64,000 bases of DNA from positions 434,001-498,000 of the forward strand of contig NZ_LBHV01000003.1 in NCBI RefSeq assembly GCF_001005825.1, written 5' to 3'. The translations under genes were made by a program, and so were the position numbers. The notes under the pieces were generated by a model, which saw nothing but the letters and a program-made list of their open reading frames with translations, searched no databases and was not told the origin of the DNA. This document shows, piece by piece, positions 9,058-17,591 of the stretch (position 1 is the stretch's first letter; every line of letters starts with the position of its first letter). The stretch is from Rhizobium sp. LC145 (GTDB taxonomy: Bacteria > Pseudomonadota > Alphaproteobacteria > Rhizobiales > Rhizobiaceae).

Positions 9058-9158
9058 TCGTCTTGCGGGATCGGGAAGTCCGGCCTCGTTTGAAGAGCCG
9101 CTTCCACCTGTGATAGAAGGCTGCCATGACGGAAACGGCAACGGATTGGAGCGGACCG

Positions 9159-9917
9159 ATGGCACCTGCGATTTTGAAATCTCTCTCGGCCGGCCTTGCC
9201 CTGCTGGCGGCGGTGATCGCCGCCGCACCCGCACTGGCCGAGATCAGGACGCTGGAGGGCACGGTGGCCTACCGGGAGCGCATGGCGCTGCCGCCCGGCG
9301 CATCCGTCGAGGTTAAGCTTGTCGACGTCTCGCTGGCGGATGCTCCTTCCAAAACGCTCGCCGAGGTCAGCTTCACGCCCGAGGGCCAGGTTCCGGTGCC
9401 GTACCGCCTGCAATATGACGATGCCGAAATCCAGCCCGGCCGGAGCTATGCGCTGCAGGCGCGGATCACGCTCGGCGACCGCCTGATGTTCATCACCACG
9501 ACGCGCCACGCGGTCTTTACGGGCGAAACGGGAAAAGCCGGGGAGACGGATATCATGGTCGAACGGGTAGTGGCCGCCCCGGCGTCCCCGGCGGGACGCT
9601 GGCTTGCGGAGGACATTCGCGGCAGGGGCGTTATCGATAACCTGCAGACGGTTCTGGAAATCGCCGAAGACGGAAAGGTCTCGGGCTCGGGTGGCTGCAA
9701 CCGGATGAGCACCAAGGCGACGCTCACCGGCGAGGAGATCGCCTTCGGGCCGATCGCTTCCACCAAGATGGCCTGCGCCCCCGCCGTGATGGACCAGGAA
9801 ATGAAGTTCTTCGCGGCTCTCTCGGAAGTCCGCACCTGGCGGGCCGATCCCTCTCGCGGAAAGCTCTCGCTTCTCGGCAAGGGCGGAGAAGTCCTCATCG
9901 TGCTTTCGCGGATGTAG
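9159..9917 (+). CDS. Exported YbaY-like/META-domain protein
   Basis: A 252-residue protein with a clear signal peptide (about residues 1-27, cleaved after APALA). The N-terminal half (about 30-130) resembles the YbaY-type barrel found in lipoproteins, although no lipobox Cys is present here. The C-terminal half resembles the META/HslJ domain, with GSGGCNRMSTKAT and a paired Cys in TKMACAPAVMDQE. ATG at 9159 is chosen for its GGAG box and direct entry into the signal peptide; an ATG at 9126 is also possible. HslJ-like META proteins are linked to envelope stress, but the function here is unproven. Confidence 0.82.
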   Translation: MAPAILKSLSAGLALLAAVIAAAPALAEIRTLEGTVAYRERMALPPGASVEVKLVDVSLADAPSKTLAEVSFTPEGQVPVPYRLQYDDAEIQPGRSYALQARITLGDRLMFITTTRHAVFTGETGKAGETDIMVERVVAAPASPAGRWLAEDIRGRGVIDNLQTVLEIAEDGKVSGSGGCNRMSTKATLTGEEIAFGPIASTKMACAPAVMDQEMKFFAALSEVRTWRADPSRGKLSLLGKGGEVLIVLSRM

Positions 9918-10012
9918 GCCGTTCTAAGTGATAGGCAAAAGCCTTGCTCCGTTATATCTCTCTCCATGAGAGCCCGCATCTGTGCGGCGGGCGATGAGAA
10001 ATGGAGAGGTTC

Positions 10013-10726
10013 ATGACGGAGGCAGAGGAAAGACCGGTGGCGCTGATCACCGGCGGCGGGCGCGGCATGGGCGAGGCGATCGCCCGCGAGCTCCACGAGG
10101 AGGGCTACCGGCTGGCGCTCATGTCGCCCTCCGATAGCTGCGAAAAGCTCGCGGCCGAACTCGGCGGCGTCGCCTCGCGCGGCGTGGCGGAGAAAGCCGC
10201 CGACATCCAGGCCATCTTCGACCTTGCCATGAAGTCTTATGGCCGCATCGATGCCGTCGTGAACCATACCGGCCATCCGCCGAAGGGCGATCTTCTCGAC
10301 ATCAAGGACGAGGATTGGACGCTCGGTTCCGACATGATGATCCTGTCGTTGGTGCGCATGGCGCGGCTCGTCACGCCCGTCATGCTGAGGCAGGGCAGGG
10401 GCGCCTTCGTCAATATCACCACCTTCGCGGCCTATGAGCCCTCGCTCGTCTTCCCGGTCTCCTGCACCTATCGCGCCGCGGCCGGCGCCTTCACCAAGCT
10501 CTATGCGGACCGTTATGCCGCGAGCAACATCCGTATGAACTGCATCCTGCCCGGTTATATCGATAGCCTGAACCATAAGCCGGAAACGGCGGAAAAGGTG
10601 CCGATGAAGCGTATCGGCCATGTGGAGGAGATCGCCAAGACTGCGGCTTTCCTGCTGTCCGATGGCGCGGGCTACATCACCGGCCAGAACATCCGTGTCG
10701 ATGGCGGCATAACCCGGCACGTCTGA
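10013..10726 (+). CDS. Short-chain dehydrogenase/reductase-like protein with altered active site
   Basis: A 237-residue protein with a Rossmann fold. The NAD(P)-binding motif TGGGRGMG is intact near the N terminus. The usual NNAG element reads NHTG, and the catalytic YxxxK reads Tyr153-Arg-Ala-Ala-Ala157, so the active-site Lys is absent. The C-terminal GQNIRVDGG motif is normal. GGAG precedes the ATG at 10013. The proline-racemase-family gene follows after 14 bases on the same strand, so the two probably form an operon. Because Lys is essential in classical SDRs, this may be a non-catalytic or mechanistically different member. Confidence 0.88.
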   Translation: MTEAEERPVALITGGGRGMGEAIARELHEEGYRLALMSPSDSCEKLAAELGGVASRGVAEKAADIQAIFDLAMKSYGRIDAVVNHTGHPPKGDLLDIKDEDWTLGSDMMILSLVRMARLVTPVMLRQGRGAFVNITTFAAYEPSLVFPVSCTYRAAAGAFTKLYADRYAASNIRMNCILPGYIDSLNHKPETAEKVPMKRIGHVEEIAKTAAFLLSDGAGYITGQNIRVDGGITRHV

Positions 10727-10740
10727 GCGGAGTTGTCGAG

Positions 10741-11778
10741 ATGAGATGGAAACGCACGATCCAGCTTCTGGATGTCCATGCCGAGGGCGAAATCGGCCGG
10801 GTGGCGATCGGCGGCGTGCCGAAAATCCCGGGTGATAGCGTCGCCGGGCAGCTCCATTGGCTGAACACCGACCCCAAGGGCCAGGAGCTTCGCCGTTTCC
10901 TCTGCCTGGAACCGCGCGGCGCGCCGATAGGTTCGGTCAACCTCCTGCTGCCGCCGAAGCATCCGGAGGCCGACGCAGCCTTCGTCATCCTCCAGCCGGA
11001 TCAGGCGCATGCAAGCTCGGGCTCCAACTCGATCTGCGTGACCACGGCTCTGCTGGAGGCTGGAATCGTCGAAATGCGGGAGCCGGAGACGGTGGTGACG
11101 CTCGAAACCGCGGCCGGTCTCGTGAAGGCGGTCGCCACCTGCCGTGACGGCCGCTGCGAGAAGGTGAGGCTCACCATGGTGCCCTCCTTCGTGCACGAGC
11201 TGGACATAAAGCTCGAGACGCCGCATTGGGGCACGGTGACGCTCGATCTCTGCTTCGGCGGGGTCTTCTATGCGCTGGTGGATGTCGGCCAGATCAATCT
11301 GACGATCGAGAAGGGCAATGCCGCCTCGCTGGTGCAGGCGGGAATGATCCTGAAGGAACTGGTGAACGCCAAAATCCCGGTGGCGCACCCTGAAATTCCG
11401 GCGATTTCCGGCGTCGCCTATGTGATGTTCCGCGATACCGAGGCCGATGGCACGGTAAGGACCTGCACCACCATGTGGCCGGGCAGGGCCGACCGGTCGC
11501 CCTGCGGCACGGGCAATTCCGCCAACCTCGCAGCACTCCATGCGCGCGGCAAGGCGAAGGTGGGGGACGTCTTCAAGTCGCGCTCCATCATCGGCACGGA
11601 ATTCGAGGTCGGACTGCTTCGGGAAACGCAAGTTGCCGGAAGGCAGGCGATCGTGCCGACCATTGCCGGACGCGGCTTCACCTTCGGCCTGACGCAGGTC
11701 GCCCTTGATCCCTTCGATCCGCTGGCCGAGGGTTTCGCAATGACGGATGTGTGGGGGCCATCGGCCGGAGATATCTGA
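10741..11778 (+). CDS. Proline racemase family enzyme (hydroxyproline epimerase/dehydratase-like)
   Basis: A 345-residue member of the proline racemase superfamily. The second catalytic site is intact (DRSPCGTGNS, Cys255), but the first, normally MCGH, reads SSGSN with Ser at position 93. Ser/Cys or Thr/Cys members are generally associated with hydroxyproline 2-epimerase or trans-3-hydroxyproline dehydratase activity rather than proline racemisation. It lies directly downstream of the divergent SDR-like gene. No hydroxyproline oxidase or transporter is nearby, so the substrate is inferred only from the family. Confidence 0.88.
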   Translation: MRWKRTIQLLDVHAEGEIGRVAIGGVPKIPGDSVAGQLHWLNTDPKGQELRRFLCLEPRGAPIGSVNLLLPPKHPEADAAFVILQPDQAHASSGSNSICVTTALLEAGIVEMREPETVVTLETAAGLVKAVATCRDGRCEKVRLTMVPSFVHELDIKLETPHWGTVTLDLCFGGVFYALVDVGQINLTIEKGNAASLVQAGMILKELVNAKIPVAHPEIPAISGVAYVMFRDTEADGTVRTCTTMWPGRADRSPCGTGNSANLAALHARGKAKVGDVFKSRSIIGTEFEVGLLRETQVAGRQAIVPTIAGRGFTFGLTQVALDPFDPLAEGFAMTDVWGPSAGDI

Positions 11779-11788
11779 CGCGTCAGCC

Positions 11789-12715
11789 TCAGATGCCCTT
11801 TGCCATCGAGGAGGGCATTTCCATATCGCCTTCCTTCAGCACCAGCCCTTCCAGATCGTCGCTCAGCTCCTGGCCGGAAGGGGGAGGAAAAGTGCCCGCC
11901 TGCTGCATCTGCATGAGCTTATAGGCTCCGAAGACGTCGCCACGCTCAGCGGCCGAGGCATACATTTCGGCAGCTTTCGTGGGATTGGCGGCAATACCTT
12001 CGCCGGTCTCGTACATGATGCCGAGATTGATCATGGCATCGGCATTGCCGCGCTGCGCGGCAATATCGTACCAGGCGATCGCAGTCTGGTCGTCCTGCGG
12101 CAGGAGATTGCCCTCGTCATAGATGACGCCGATGTTGAAGGCGGCGGTGTCGTCGCCGGCGCTGGCGGCCGTTTCAAACCAGCGTAGCGCCTGGGCCACG
12201 TCCTGCTTCGTCCCGAGACCGTCACGATAGGCGACGCCGAGATTGTAGGCGGCCAGCACGTTGCCGCTTTCGGCGGCTTCCTTGTAGAGCCGGAATTCGG
12301 AAGCCTCGTCTCCAAGGCGTCCCATCAGCATGCCGAGATGCACCTTGGCGGCGGGGTAGCCGGCCTGGACAGCGGTATCGAAAGCGGCAACGGACTCGCC
12401 CATGCGTTGGGCGGTGTTGAGCGCCCGGCCAAGCTGGAAGGCGAAGCGGGGATTATCGGTCGCATCATGGGCCGTACGGCAGGCATCGATCGCGGCCGCA
12501 TCGATCTTCTCGGCGTCCACCGGGGTGTGGGCGCTGTTCCGTTGGTTGTCGGTGGGGCTGCCAGCGAGCCGATCGCAATCGTTCACGGCTGTCATGACAA
12601 TGGCGGGGCCGATGCTCTCTCCCGCGGCGGGCAGGATGGTGAGCGTGCAGAGCGCGGTCGCAGCACCGGCGGCCACGGCGAAAACTTTATTGACATTCGG
12701 GAAGCGGGATTTCAT
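11789..12715 (-). CDS. Exported Sel1-repeat (TPR-like) protein
   Basis: A 308-residue protein with an N-terminal hydrophobic signal segment (about residues 8-32). Helical Sel1 repeats (about 120-270) follow, recognisable from AAYNLGVAYRDGLGT, AAFNIGVIYDEGN and AMINLGIMYETGEGI. Such repeats act as protein-interaction scaffolds, often in the periplasm. The start at 12713-12715 is chosen for an AGGAG box six bases upstream and because the signal segment follows at once. A match to the general-stress sigma EcfG promoter lies 36 bases upstream. It converges on the proline-racemase-family gene with a 10-base gap. The partner is unknown. Confidence 0.87.
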   Translation of the reverse strand: MKSRFPNVNKVFAVAAGAATALCTLTILPAAGESIGPAIVMTAVNDCDRLAGSPTDNQRNSAHTPVDAEKIDAAAIDACRTAHDATDNPRFAFQLGRALNTAQRMGESVAAFDTAVQAGYPAAKVHLGMLMGRLGDEASEFRLYKEAAESGNVLAAYNLGVAYRDGLGTKQDVAQALRWFETAASAGDDTAAFNIGVIYDEGNLLPQDDQTAIAWYDIAAQRGNADAMINLGIMYETGEGIAANPTKAAEMYASAAERGDVFGAYKLMQMQQAGTFPPPSGQELSDDLEGLVLKEGDMEMPSSMAKGI

Positions 12716-12750
12716 CCTTCGCTCCTCTGATTCGCCGGATTGCCATATTG

Positions 12751-12775
12751 AACGCGGGAACCATTCGGGAGTTCC
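12751..12775 (-). promoter_or_regulatory. EcfG-type general stress promoter for the Sel1 gene
   Basis: On the minus strand GGAAC (12771-12775), 16 bases, then CGTT (12751-12754). This fits the alphaproteobacterial EcfG (sigma-EcfG) consensus GGAAC-N16/17-CGTT and is correctly placed upstream of the Sel1-repeat gene. Confidence 0.65.
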
Positions 12776-12947
12776 GCGCCACAACCCATCCGCGATCATC
12801 TTTCGCTCAACATTTTTCACGCCCCGGTGAATGCCGGGTTGTGCGCCCTTGCGCCCGGTCTTTCTTTCGTGATGCCCTCCGTCATCATTGTTTTGCGCGG
12901 TGGAACGATGTTATGCGGAGCGGAACGATAGAATACGGAAGCCGCCC

Positions 12948-13988
12948 ATGAAGACGCTCACCATCCGCCGCCCCGACGACTGGCATCTGCACCTGCGTGA
13001 CGACGAGGTGCTGAAAGGGGTCATCGGTGATACGAGCCGGCATTTCGCACGCGCCATCATCATGCCCAACCTGGTGCCGCCGGTGGTGCCCACCGCCGAT
13101 GCGGAAGCCTATCGCCAGCGTATCCTGACCGCGCTGCCCGGCGGCCACCGCTTCGAACCGCTGATGACGCTCTACCTGACGGAGCGCACCGATCCGGACG
13201 ATGTCGAGGCGGGAAAGCGCAGCGGTCTCATTTCAGCGGTCAAGCTCTACCCGGCCGGCGCCACCACTAATTCCCATGGCGGCGTACGCGATATCGAGAA
13301 GGCGATGCCGGTACTGGAGCGCATGGCGAAGATCGGCCTGCCGCTCTGCGTGCATGGGGAAGTGACGACGCCGGAGGTGGATATCTTCGACCGTGAGGCC
13401 GTCTTCATCGAGACGGTGCTCGACCCGCTTCGCAAGCGGCTGCCGGAGCTTAAGATCACCATGGAGCACGTAACGACCGCGGACGGCATCGACTACATCA
13501 AGTCCTCCTCGGGCAATCTCGGCGGCACGATCACCACCCATCACCTGATCATCAACCGCAATGCCATCCTGGTGGGCGGCATCCGCCCGCATTATTACTG
13601 CCTTCCGGTCGCCAAGCGTGAGAACCACCGGCAGGCGCTTCGCGCGGCGGCGACCTCCGGTGACGCCCGTTTCTTCCTGGGCACCGATTCCGCTCCGCAT
13701 ATCGATCCGTTGAAGGAATGCTCCTGCGGCTGCGCCGGTATCTATACCTCGCTCAACACCATGAGCTGCCTGGCGCATGTGTTCGAGGAGGAAGGCGCGC
13801 TCGACAGGCTCGAAGCCTTCGCCTCGCTGAACGGTCCCGCCTGGTATGGTCTTATGCCGAACGAGGAGACGATCACGCTCACGCGGGATGAGGCGCCGGT
13901 GGAATACCCCGCGAAGCGGGAAACGGCAGCCGGCCCCATCACGGTTTTCGATCCGATGTTCCCTCTCCACTGGCGGGTTGCTGATTGA
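12948..13988 (+). CDS. pyrC: Dihydroorotase
   Basis: A 346-residue dihydroorotase of the E. coli PyrC type, which cyclises carbamoyl-aspartate to dihydroorotate in pyrimidine synthesis. The zinc site is visible: HLHLRD (His13, His15), the carbamylated Lys in [13 protein letters not shown] (about residue 99), His in CVHGEV and in EHVTT, and Asp in FLGTDSAPH. Length matches the family (about 348). The ATG at 12948 is taken because the family begins [11 protein letters not shown]; an upstream in-frame extension has no support. The diguanylate cyclase and pyrE genes follow, so pyrimidine genes are loosely grouped here. Confidence 0.97.
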   Translation: MKTLTIRRPDDWHLHLRDDEVLKGVIGDTSRHFARAIIMPNLVPPVVPTADAEAYRQRILTALPGGHRFEPLMTLYLTERTDPDDVEAGKRSGLISAVKLYPAGATTNSHGGVRDIEKAMPVLERMAKIGLPLCVHGEVTTPEVDIFDREAVFIETVLDPLRKRLPELKITMEHVTTADGIDYIKSSSGNLGGTITTHHLIINRNAILVGGIRPHYYCLPVAKRENHRQALRAAATSGDARFFLGTDSAPHIDPLKECSCGCAGIYTSLNTMSCLAHVFEEEGALDRLEAFASLNGPAWYGLMPNEETITLTRDEAPVEYPAKRETAAGPITVFDPMFPLHWRVAD

Positions 13989-14100
13989 GGGGGAAACCCC
14001 TCAAGTTCGCGCAAAGATAGTAACGGTTTGGAGAGGAACCACGGTTAGCTTGATGCCATAATTCGCGGCGAGTTATTGCCCGAAGAGAAAGATTGGCGGG

Positions 14101-15276
14101 ATGCTTGACTACAATTCTCTTCTGCTCGCCCTGGGCTTTTCGGCGACCTGCATGATGGTCACCCTTCTGGGGACCTGGGTGTCGCGCCGGACGGATTCCT
14201 TCCTTCTGACGCTGGTCGTTGCACTCTGCCTCGTCGTTTCCGGCATCTTCATCTACAGTTCCTATACCGTCCGGGCCAACCCTCTCACGGTCTCGATCGC
14301 CTACGTCTTCCTCATGGTCGGCTTCAGCACGATCTATGCGGCCTCGGTCCAGTTCCGCACCGGTGTGAAGCCGTGGAGGCTGGCGGCTATCTTCTCGATC
14401 GCCACGGTCGTGCCGGGCCTTCCCCTGATGGCCGGCGGTCTCGACGGGTTGGGTTTCATCTTCATGAACATCGCGACCGCCCTGCTGCTTATCGGCACGG
14501 CGCGCCAATACTGGCTTGCGCGGGAGGAAGCGCCGGGACCGCTGAGCTGGATGGCGGTACTCTATGTCGTGAGCGGGTTTTCCTTCGCCCTCTGCGCCGC
14601 CGTATTGATCGCCGAGGGGCAATTGGTTCTCGGCCATGCACCGGATAATTGGGCGGAAAACCTCAATATCGGCATCTGCATCGCTGGCATGTCCGGCATC
14701 GGTGCTCTCTCGCTCGCATTGCATCAGTGGCGGCTGGCCGCCCATCATCGCCGTGAGGCAAATACCGATTCCCTGACCGGGCTCTTGAACCGCCGGGCGC
14801 TCTTCGACCAGCATGCCAGCCGCACGATCGGCCCGTCCACCGCCGTGATCGTCTTCGACATCGACCGCTTCAAGTCCATCAACGACCAACATGGTCATGC
14901 CGCCGGAGACGCCGTTCTCAAGGTCTTTGCCGAAGAGCTGATCGCAGGCACGGAGGGCAGGGAGACCGTGGCGCGGCTGGGGGGCGAGGAGTTCGCCATG
15001 ATCCTCGCCAACACGATGCCCGGCCGGGCCGAGCGGATCACCGGCGATATCGCCCGGCGGTTCGCGGAGCGGCAGATCGCGGCGGGCGAAGCGTGCTTCC
15101 GCTGCACCGTCAGCGCCGGCATCGCCTTCGGTACGCCGGAAAGGCGGAATTTCGAAGCCGTTCTCAACCTCGCCGATAGCGCGCTCTACGAGGCCAAGCG
15201 CGCCGGCCGCAACCGGGTCGAGATCGCCGGCTTCCTGCGGTCGGTCGAAACGGCGGAAACCCGCACCTCCGCCTGA
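14101..15276 (+). CDS. Membrane diguanylate cyclase (GGDEF)
   Basis: A 391-residue protein whose first 215 or so residues form about six membrane helices, followed by a GGDEF domain (about 225-380). The metal and substrate motifs DIDRFKSINDQHGHAAGD and the catalytic GGEEF are intact, so it should make cyclic-di-GMP. The residues just before GGEEF read ETVARLG with no clear RxxD inhibitory site, suggesting little product inhibition. No EAL domain is present. It lies between pyrC and pyrE, but nothing suggests a link to pyrimidine synthesis. Confidence 0.92.
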   Translation: MLDYNSLLLALGFSATCMMVTLLGTWVSRRTDSFLLTLVVALCLVVSGIFIYSSYTVRANPLTVSIAYVFLMVGFSTIYAASVQFRTGVKPWRLAAIFSIATVVPGLPLMAGGLDGLGFIFMNIATALLLIGTARQYWLAREEAPGPLSWMAVLYVVSGFSFALCAAVLIAEGQLVLGHAPDNWAENLNIGICIAGMSGIGALSLALHQWRLAAHHRREANTDSLTGLLNRRALFDQHASRTIGPSTAVIVFDIDRFKSINDQHGHAAGDAVLKVFAEELIAGTEGRETVARLGGEEFAMILANTMPGRAERITGDIARRFAERQIAAGEACFRCTVSAGIAFGTPERRNFEAVLNLADSALYEAKRAGRNRVEIAGFLRSVETAETRTSA

Positions 15277-15349
15277 CACTTGTAGGGTCTGGCGTCCGCC
15301 GCCGCTTGCTGCTATTCGCGCTTAGTAGGTGAGCAGAAGGAGCGGGCGC

Positions 15350-16045
15350 ATGATCCAGACGACATTTCCCGAACGCGGCGTTATGGCCGAACTGATGGCA
15401 AGGATGCTCTGGGAAATCGGAGCCGTCCATTTCAGCGCGGAAAAACCCTACAAGTTTGCCTCAGGCATGATGAGCCCGGTCTATATCGATTGCCGCAAGC
15501 TGCTTTCCTATCCGCGCATCCGCTCGGCGATCATGGATTTCGCGTCCGCCACCATCATGCGCAATGCGGGTTTTGAAAAATTCGACTGCATTGCCGGCGG
15601 CGAAACGGCCGGCATACCCTTTGCAGCACTTCTGGCGGAGCGGCTCAGCCTGCCGATGATCTATGTCCGCAAGGCTCCGAAGGGGCATGGCCGCAATGCC
15701 CAGATCGAGGGCCACATGCCGGAAGGCGCGCGCGTGCTGGTGATCGAGGATCTGACGACGGCCGGCGGCAGCATGTTCAAGTTCATCGATGCGGTCCGCG
15801 CCGCGGGCGGCGTCGTCGATCACGGCATCGCTCTCTTCTACTACGATATCTTCGATGAAGGCGCGCTCCGCTTTGCCGACGGCAAGGTGAAGCTGCACTA
15901 CATCGCCACCTGGCGGAACGTGCTTGAAGTGGCCAAGGAGCAGAAGCTTTTCGACCAGAAAACCCTCTCCGAAGTCGAATCCTTCCTGGATGCGCCGCTT
16001 GCCTGGTCGGGTCGCAACGGCGGCATAAGCGAGCTTTCGCTCTAG
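15350..16045 (+). CDS. pyrE: Orotate phosphoribosyltransferase
   Basis: A 231-residue PyrE that joins orotate and PRPP to give orotidine 5'-phosphate. The PRPP-binding loop [13 protein letters not shown] is canonical, and [14 protein letters not shown] matches the flexible catalytic loop. The ATG at 15350 is selected by a strong AGAAGGAG box seven bases upstream; translation from 15329 is less likely. Together with pyrC upstream and pyrD at 58.9 kb, the window encodes three successive late steps of pyrimidine synthesis. Fructokinase follows 63 bases later. Confidence 0.96.
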   Translation: MIQTTFPERGVMAELMARMLWEIGAVHFSAEKPYKFASGMMSPVYIDCRKLLSYPRIRSAIMDFASATIMRNAGFEKFDCIAGGETAGIPFAALLAERLSLPMIYVRKAPKGHGRNAQIEGHMPEGARVLVIEDLTTAGGSMFKFIDAVRAAGGVVDHGIALFYYDIFDEGALRFADGKVKLHYIATWRNVLEVAKEQKLFDQKTLSEVESFLDAPLAWSGRNGGISELSL

Positions 16046-16108
16046 ATATTTTACAAAAGCTCGTTTAAGCGATGAAGCCAGCCAGGGAGCATGGCGGGAG
16101 GACTTCGG

Positions 16109-17035
16109 ATGATCTTGTGCTGTGGTGAAGCTCTTATCGACATGCTTCCGCGCGAAACGACCGCGGGCGAGAAGGGCTTTGCCCCCTATGCCGGCGGCGC
16201 GGTGTTCAACACCGCGATCGCACTTGGTCGGCTGGGCGTTCCCACGGGCTTCTTCACCGGCCTTTCCGACGACATGATGGGCGATATCCTGCGCGACACG
16301 CTGCGTAACAGCAATGTCGACTTCAGCTATTGCGCAACCCTGTCGCGACCGACGACGATCGCCTTCGTGAAGCTCACGAATGGCCACGCCTCCTATGCCT
16401 TTTATGATGAGAACACCGCCGGCCGCATGATTACCGAGGCCGATCTGCCGGCGCTCGGCGACGATTGCGAAGCTCTGCATTTCGGCGCGATCAGCCTGAT
16501 CCCCGAACCTTGCGGTTCGACCTACGAGGCATTGATGAAACGCGAGAACGCCGCCCGCGTGATCTCGCTCGATCCGAATATCCGGCCGGGTTTCATCAAG
16601 GACAAGGCCTCGCATCTTGCCCGCATCCGCCGCATGGCGGCGATGTCCGACATCATCAAGTTCTCGGACGAGGATCTCGCCTGGTTCGGCCTCGAGGGCG
16701 ACGAGGATACGCTCGCCCGCCATTGGCTTCACCATGGGGCCAAACTGGTGGTCGTCACCCGCGGGGCGGACGGCGCCATCGGCTACACCTCAGGCCACAA
16801 GGTAACGGTGCCGAGCGAACGCGTGACGGTGGTCGATACGGTCGGCGCCGGCGATACTTTCGACGCCGGCGTGCTGGCCTCGCTCAAGATGCAGAACCTG
16901 CTCACCAAGGCGCAGATCGCAAGCCTCACCGAGGATCAGATCGCCAGCGCCCTGGCGCTCGGTGCCAAGGCGGCGGCGGTTACTGTTTCCCGCGCTGGCG
17001 CCAATCCGCCCTTCGCACGCGAGATCGGCCTCTGA
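16109..17035 (+). CDS. frk: Fructokinase (PfkB family)
   Basis: A 308-residue PfkB-family sugar kinase, the usual size of rhizobial fructokinase, which phosphorylates cytoplasmic fructose at the expense of ATP. The N-terminal CGEALIDMLP and the sugar-binding PYAGGAVFNTA are typical. The C-terminal signature TVGAGDTFDAG contains the catalytic Asp. ATG at 16109 is chosen for the GGAGG box seven bases before it. Fructose specificity is inferred from similarity to rhizobial Frk; another sugar is possible. Confidence 0.9.
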   Translation: MILCCGEALIDMLPRETTAGEKGFAPYAGGAVFNTAIALGRLGVPTGFFTGLSDDMMGDILRDTLRNSNVDFSYCATLSRPTTIAFVKLTNGHASYAFYDENTAGRMITEADLPALGDDCEALHFGAISLIPEPCGSTYEALMKRENAARVISLDPNIRPGFIKDKASHLARIRRMAAMSDIIKFSDEDLAWFGLEGDEDTLARHWLHHGAKLVVVTRGADGAIGYTSGHKVTVPSERVTVVDTVGAGDTFDAGVLASLKMQNLLTKAQIASLTEDQIASALALGAKAAAVTVSRAGANPPFAREIGL

Positions 17036-17160
17036 TCCCGCATAGCAGCTGACACATCGATGATGCGCTCAGGTGGTGCCGGCTTTCCGCGCACTGCTGC
17101 GGCATTGCCGCCGTTTCCCTAGCCTCGCAGGCCTCTCACAAAAACGTGTGTCCCGGCATC

Positions 17161-17185
17161 GTAACCAATGCCGATCGACAGCGAA
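17161..17185 (+). promoter_or_regulatory. Candidate metal-stress ECF promoter of the bufferin operon
   Basis: GTAACC (17161-17166), 15 bases, then CGAA (17182-17185), 38 bases before the bufA start codon. It closely resembles the GTAACC-N16-CGAA motif reported for Caulobacter sigma-F, an ECF factor that controls homologous DUF2282-DUF692-DUF2063-DoxX operons under heavy-metal stress. The spacer is one base shorter than that motif, as I recall it. Confidence 0.55.
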
Positions 17186-17223
17186 CTACCGATCGTGTGC
17201 CATCCGGTACACGAGAGGAGTCC

Positions 17224-17562
17224 ATGAGAGGCAAAATCATGTCAACACGTTCCATAGTCACAGCATCAGTTCTGGCGACTGCTGTCGCGTCCGCATTGTC
17301 GTCGCTGGCGTTTGCTGCGCCGCTATCCGAGGCGGCGGTCAAGGCAGCAATGGATGCCGGAAAGGAAAAATGCTTCGGCGTCGCCCTTAAAGGCCAAAAC
17401 GATTGTGCGGCGGGTCCCGGCACGACCTGCCAGGGCACCTCGACGGTCGACTATCAGGGCAATGCCTGGAAATTCGTGGATGGCGGCACCTGCGCCAGCA
17501 TGGAATTGCCGGGCGACCGCAAGGGCTCGATGACCGAACTGAATCGCGATCTGCCGGCCTGA
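17224..17562 (+). CDS. bufA1: Bufferin-type peptide precursor (DUF2282)
   Basis: A 112-residue DUF2282 protein with a Sec-type signal peptide (about residues 1-32, ending LAFAAP). A core with four Cys at positions 50, 61, 69 and 90 follows ([27 protein letters not shown]). DUF2282 proteins have recently been recognised as bufferin precursors: exported ribosomal peptides whose Cys are modified by a DUF692 enzyme and which bind copper. The next gene is exactly such an enzyme. ATG at 17224 has GAGAGGAG upstream; ATG at 17239 is an alternative. It would act in the periplasm. Metal specificity here is inferred from the family. Confidence 0.9.
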   Translation: MRGKIMSTRSIVTASVLATAVASALSSLAFAAPLSEAAVKAAMDAGKEKCFGVALKGQNDCAAGPGTTCQGTSTVDYQGNAWKFVDGGTCASMELPGDRKGSMTELNRDLPA

Positions 17563-17591
17563 TCATTGCAACCGGGAAAGTGGAGGTACTG

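Noticed and set aside
12402..12830. Plus-strand gene opposite the Sel1-repeat gene
   Set aside because: Lies antisense to a gene with signal peptide, repeats, ribosome-binding site and promoter; it has none of these.
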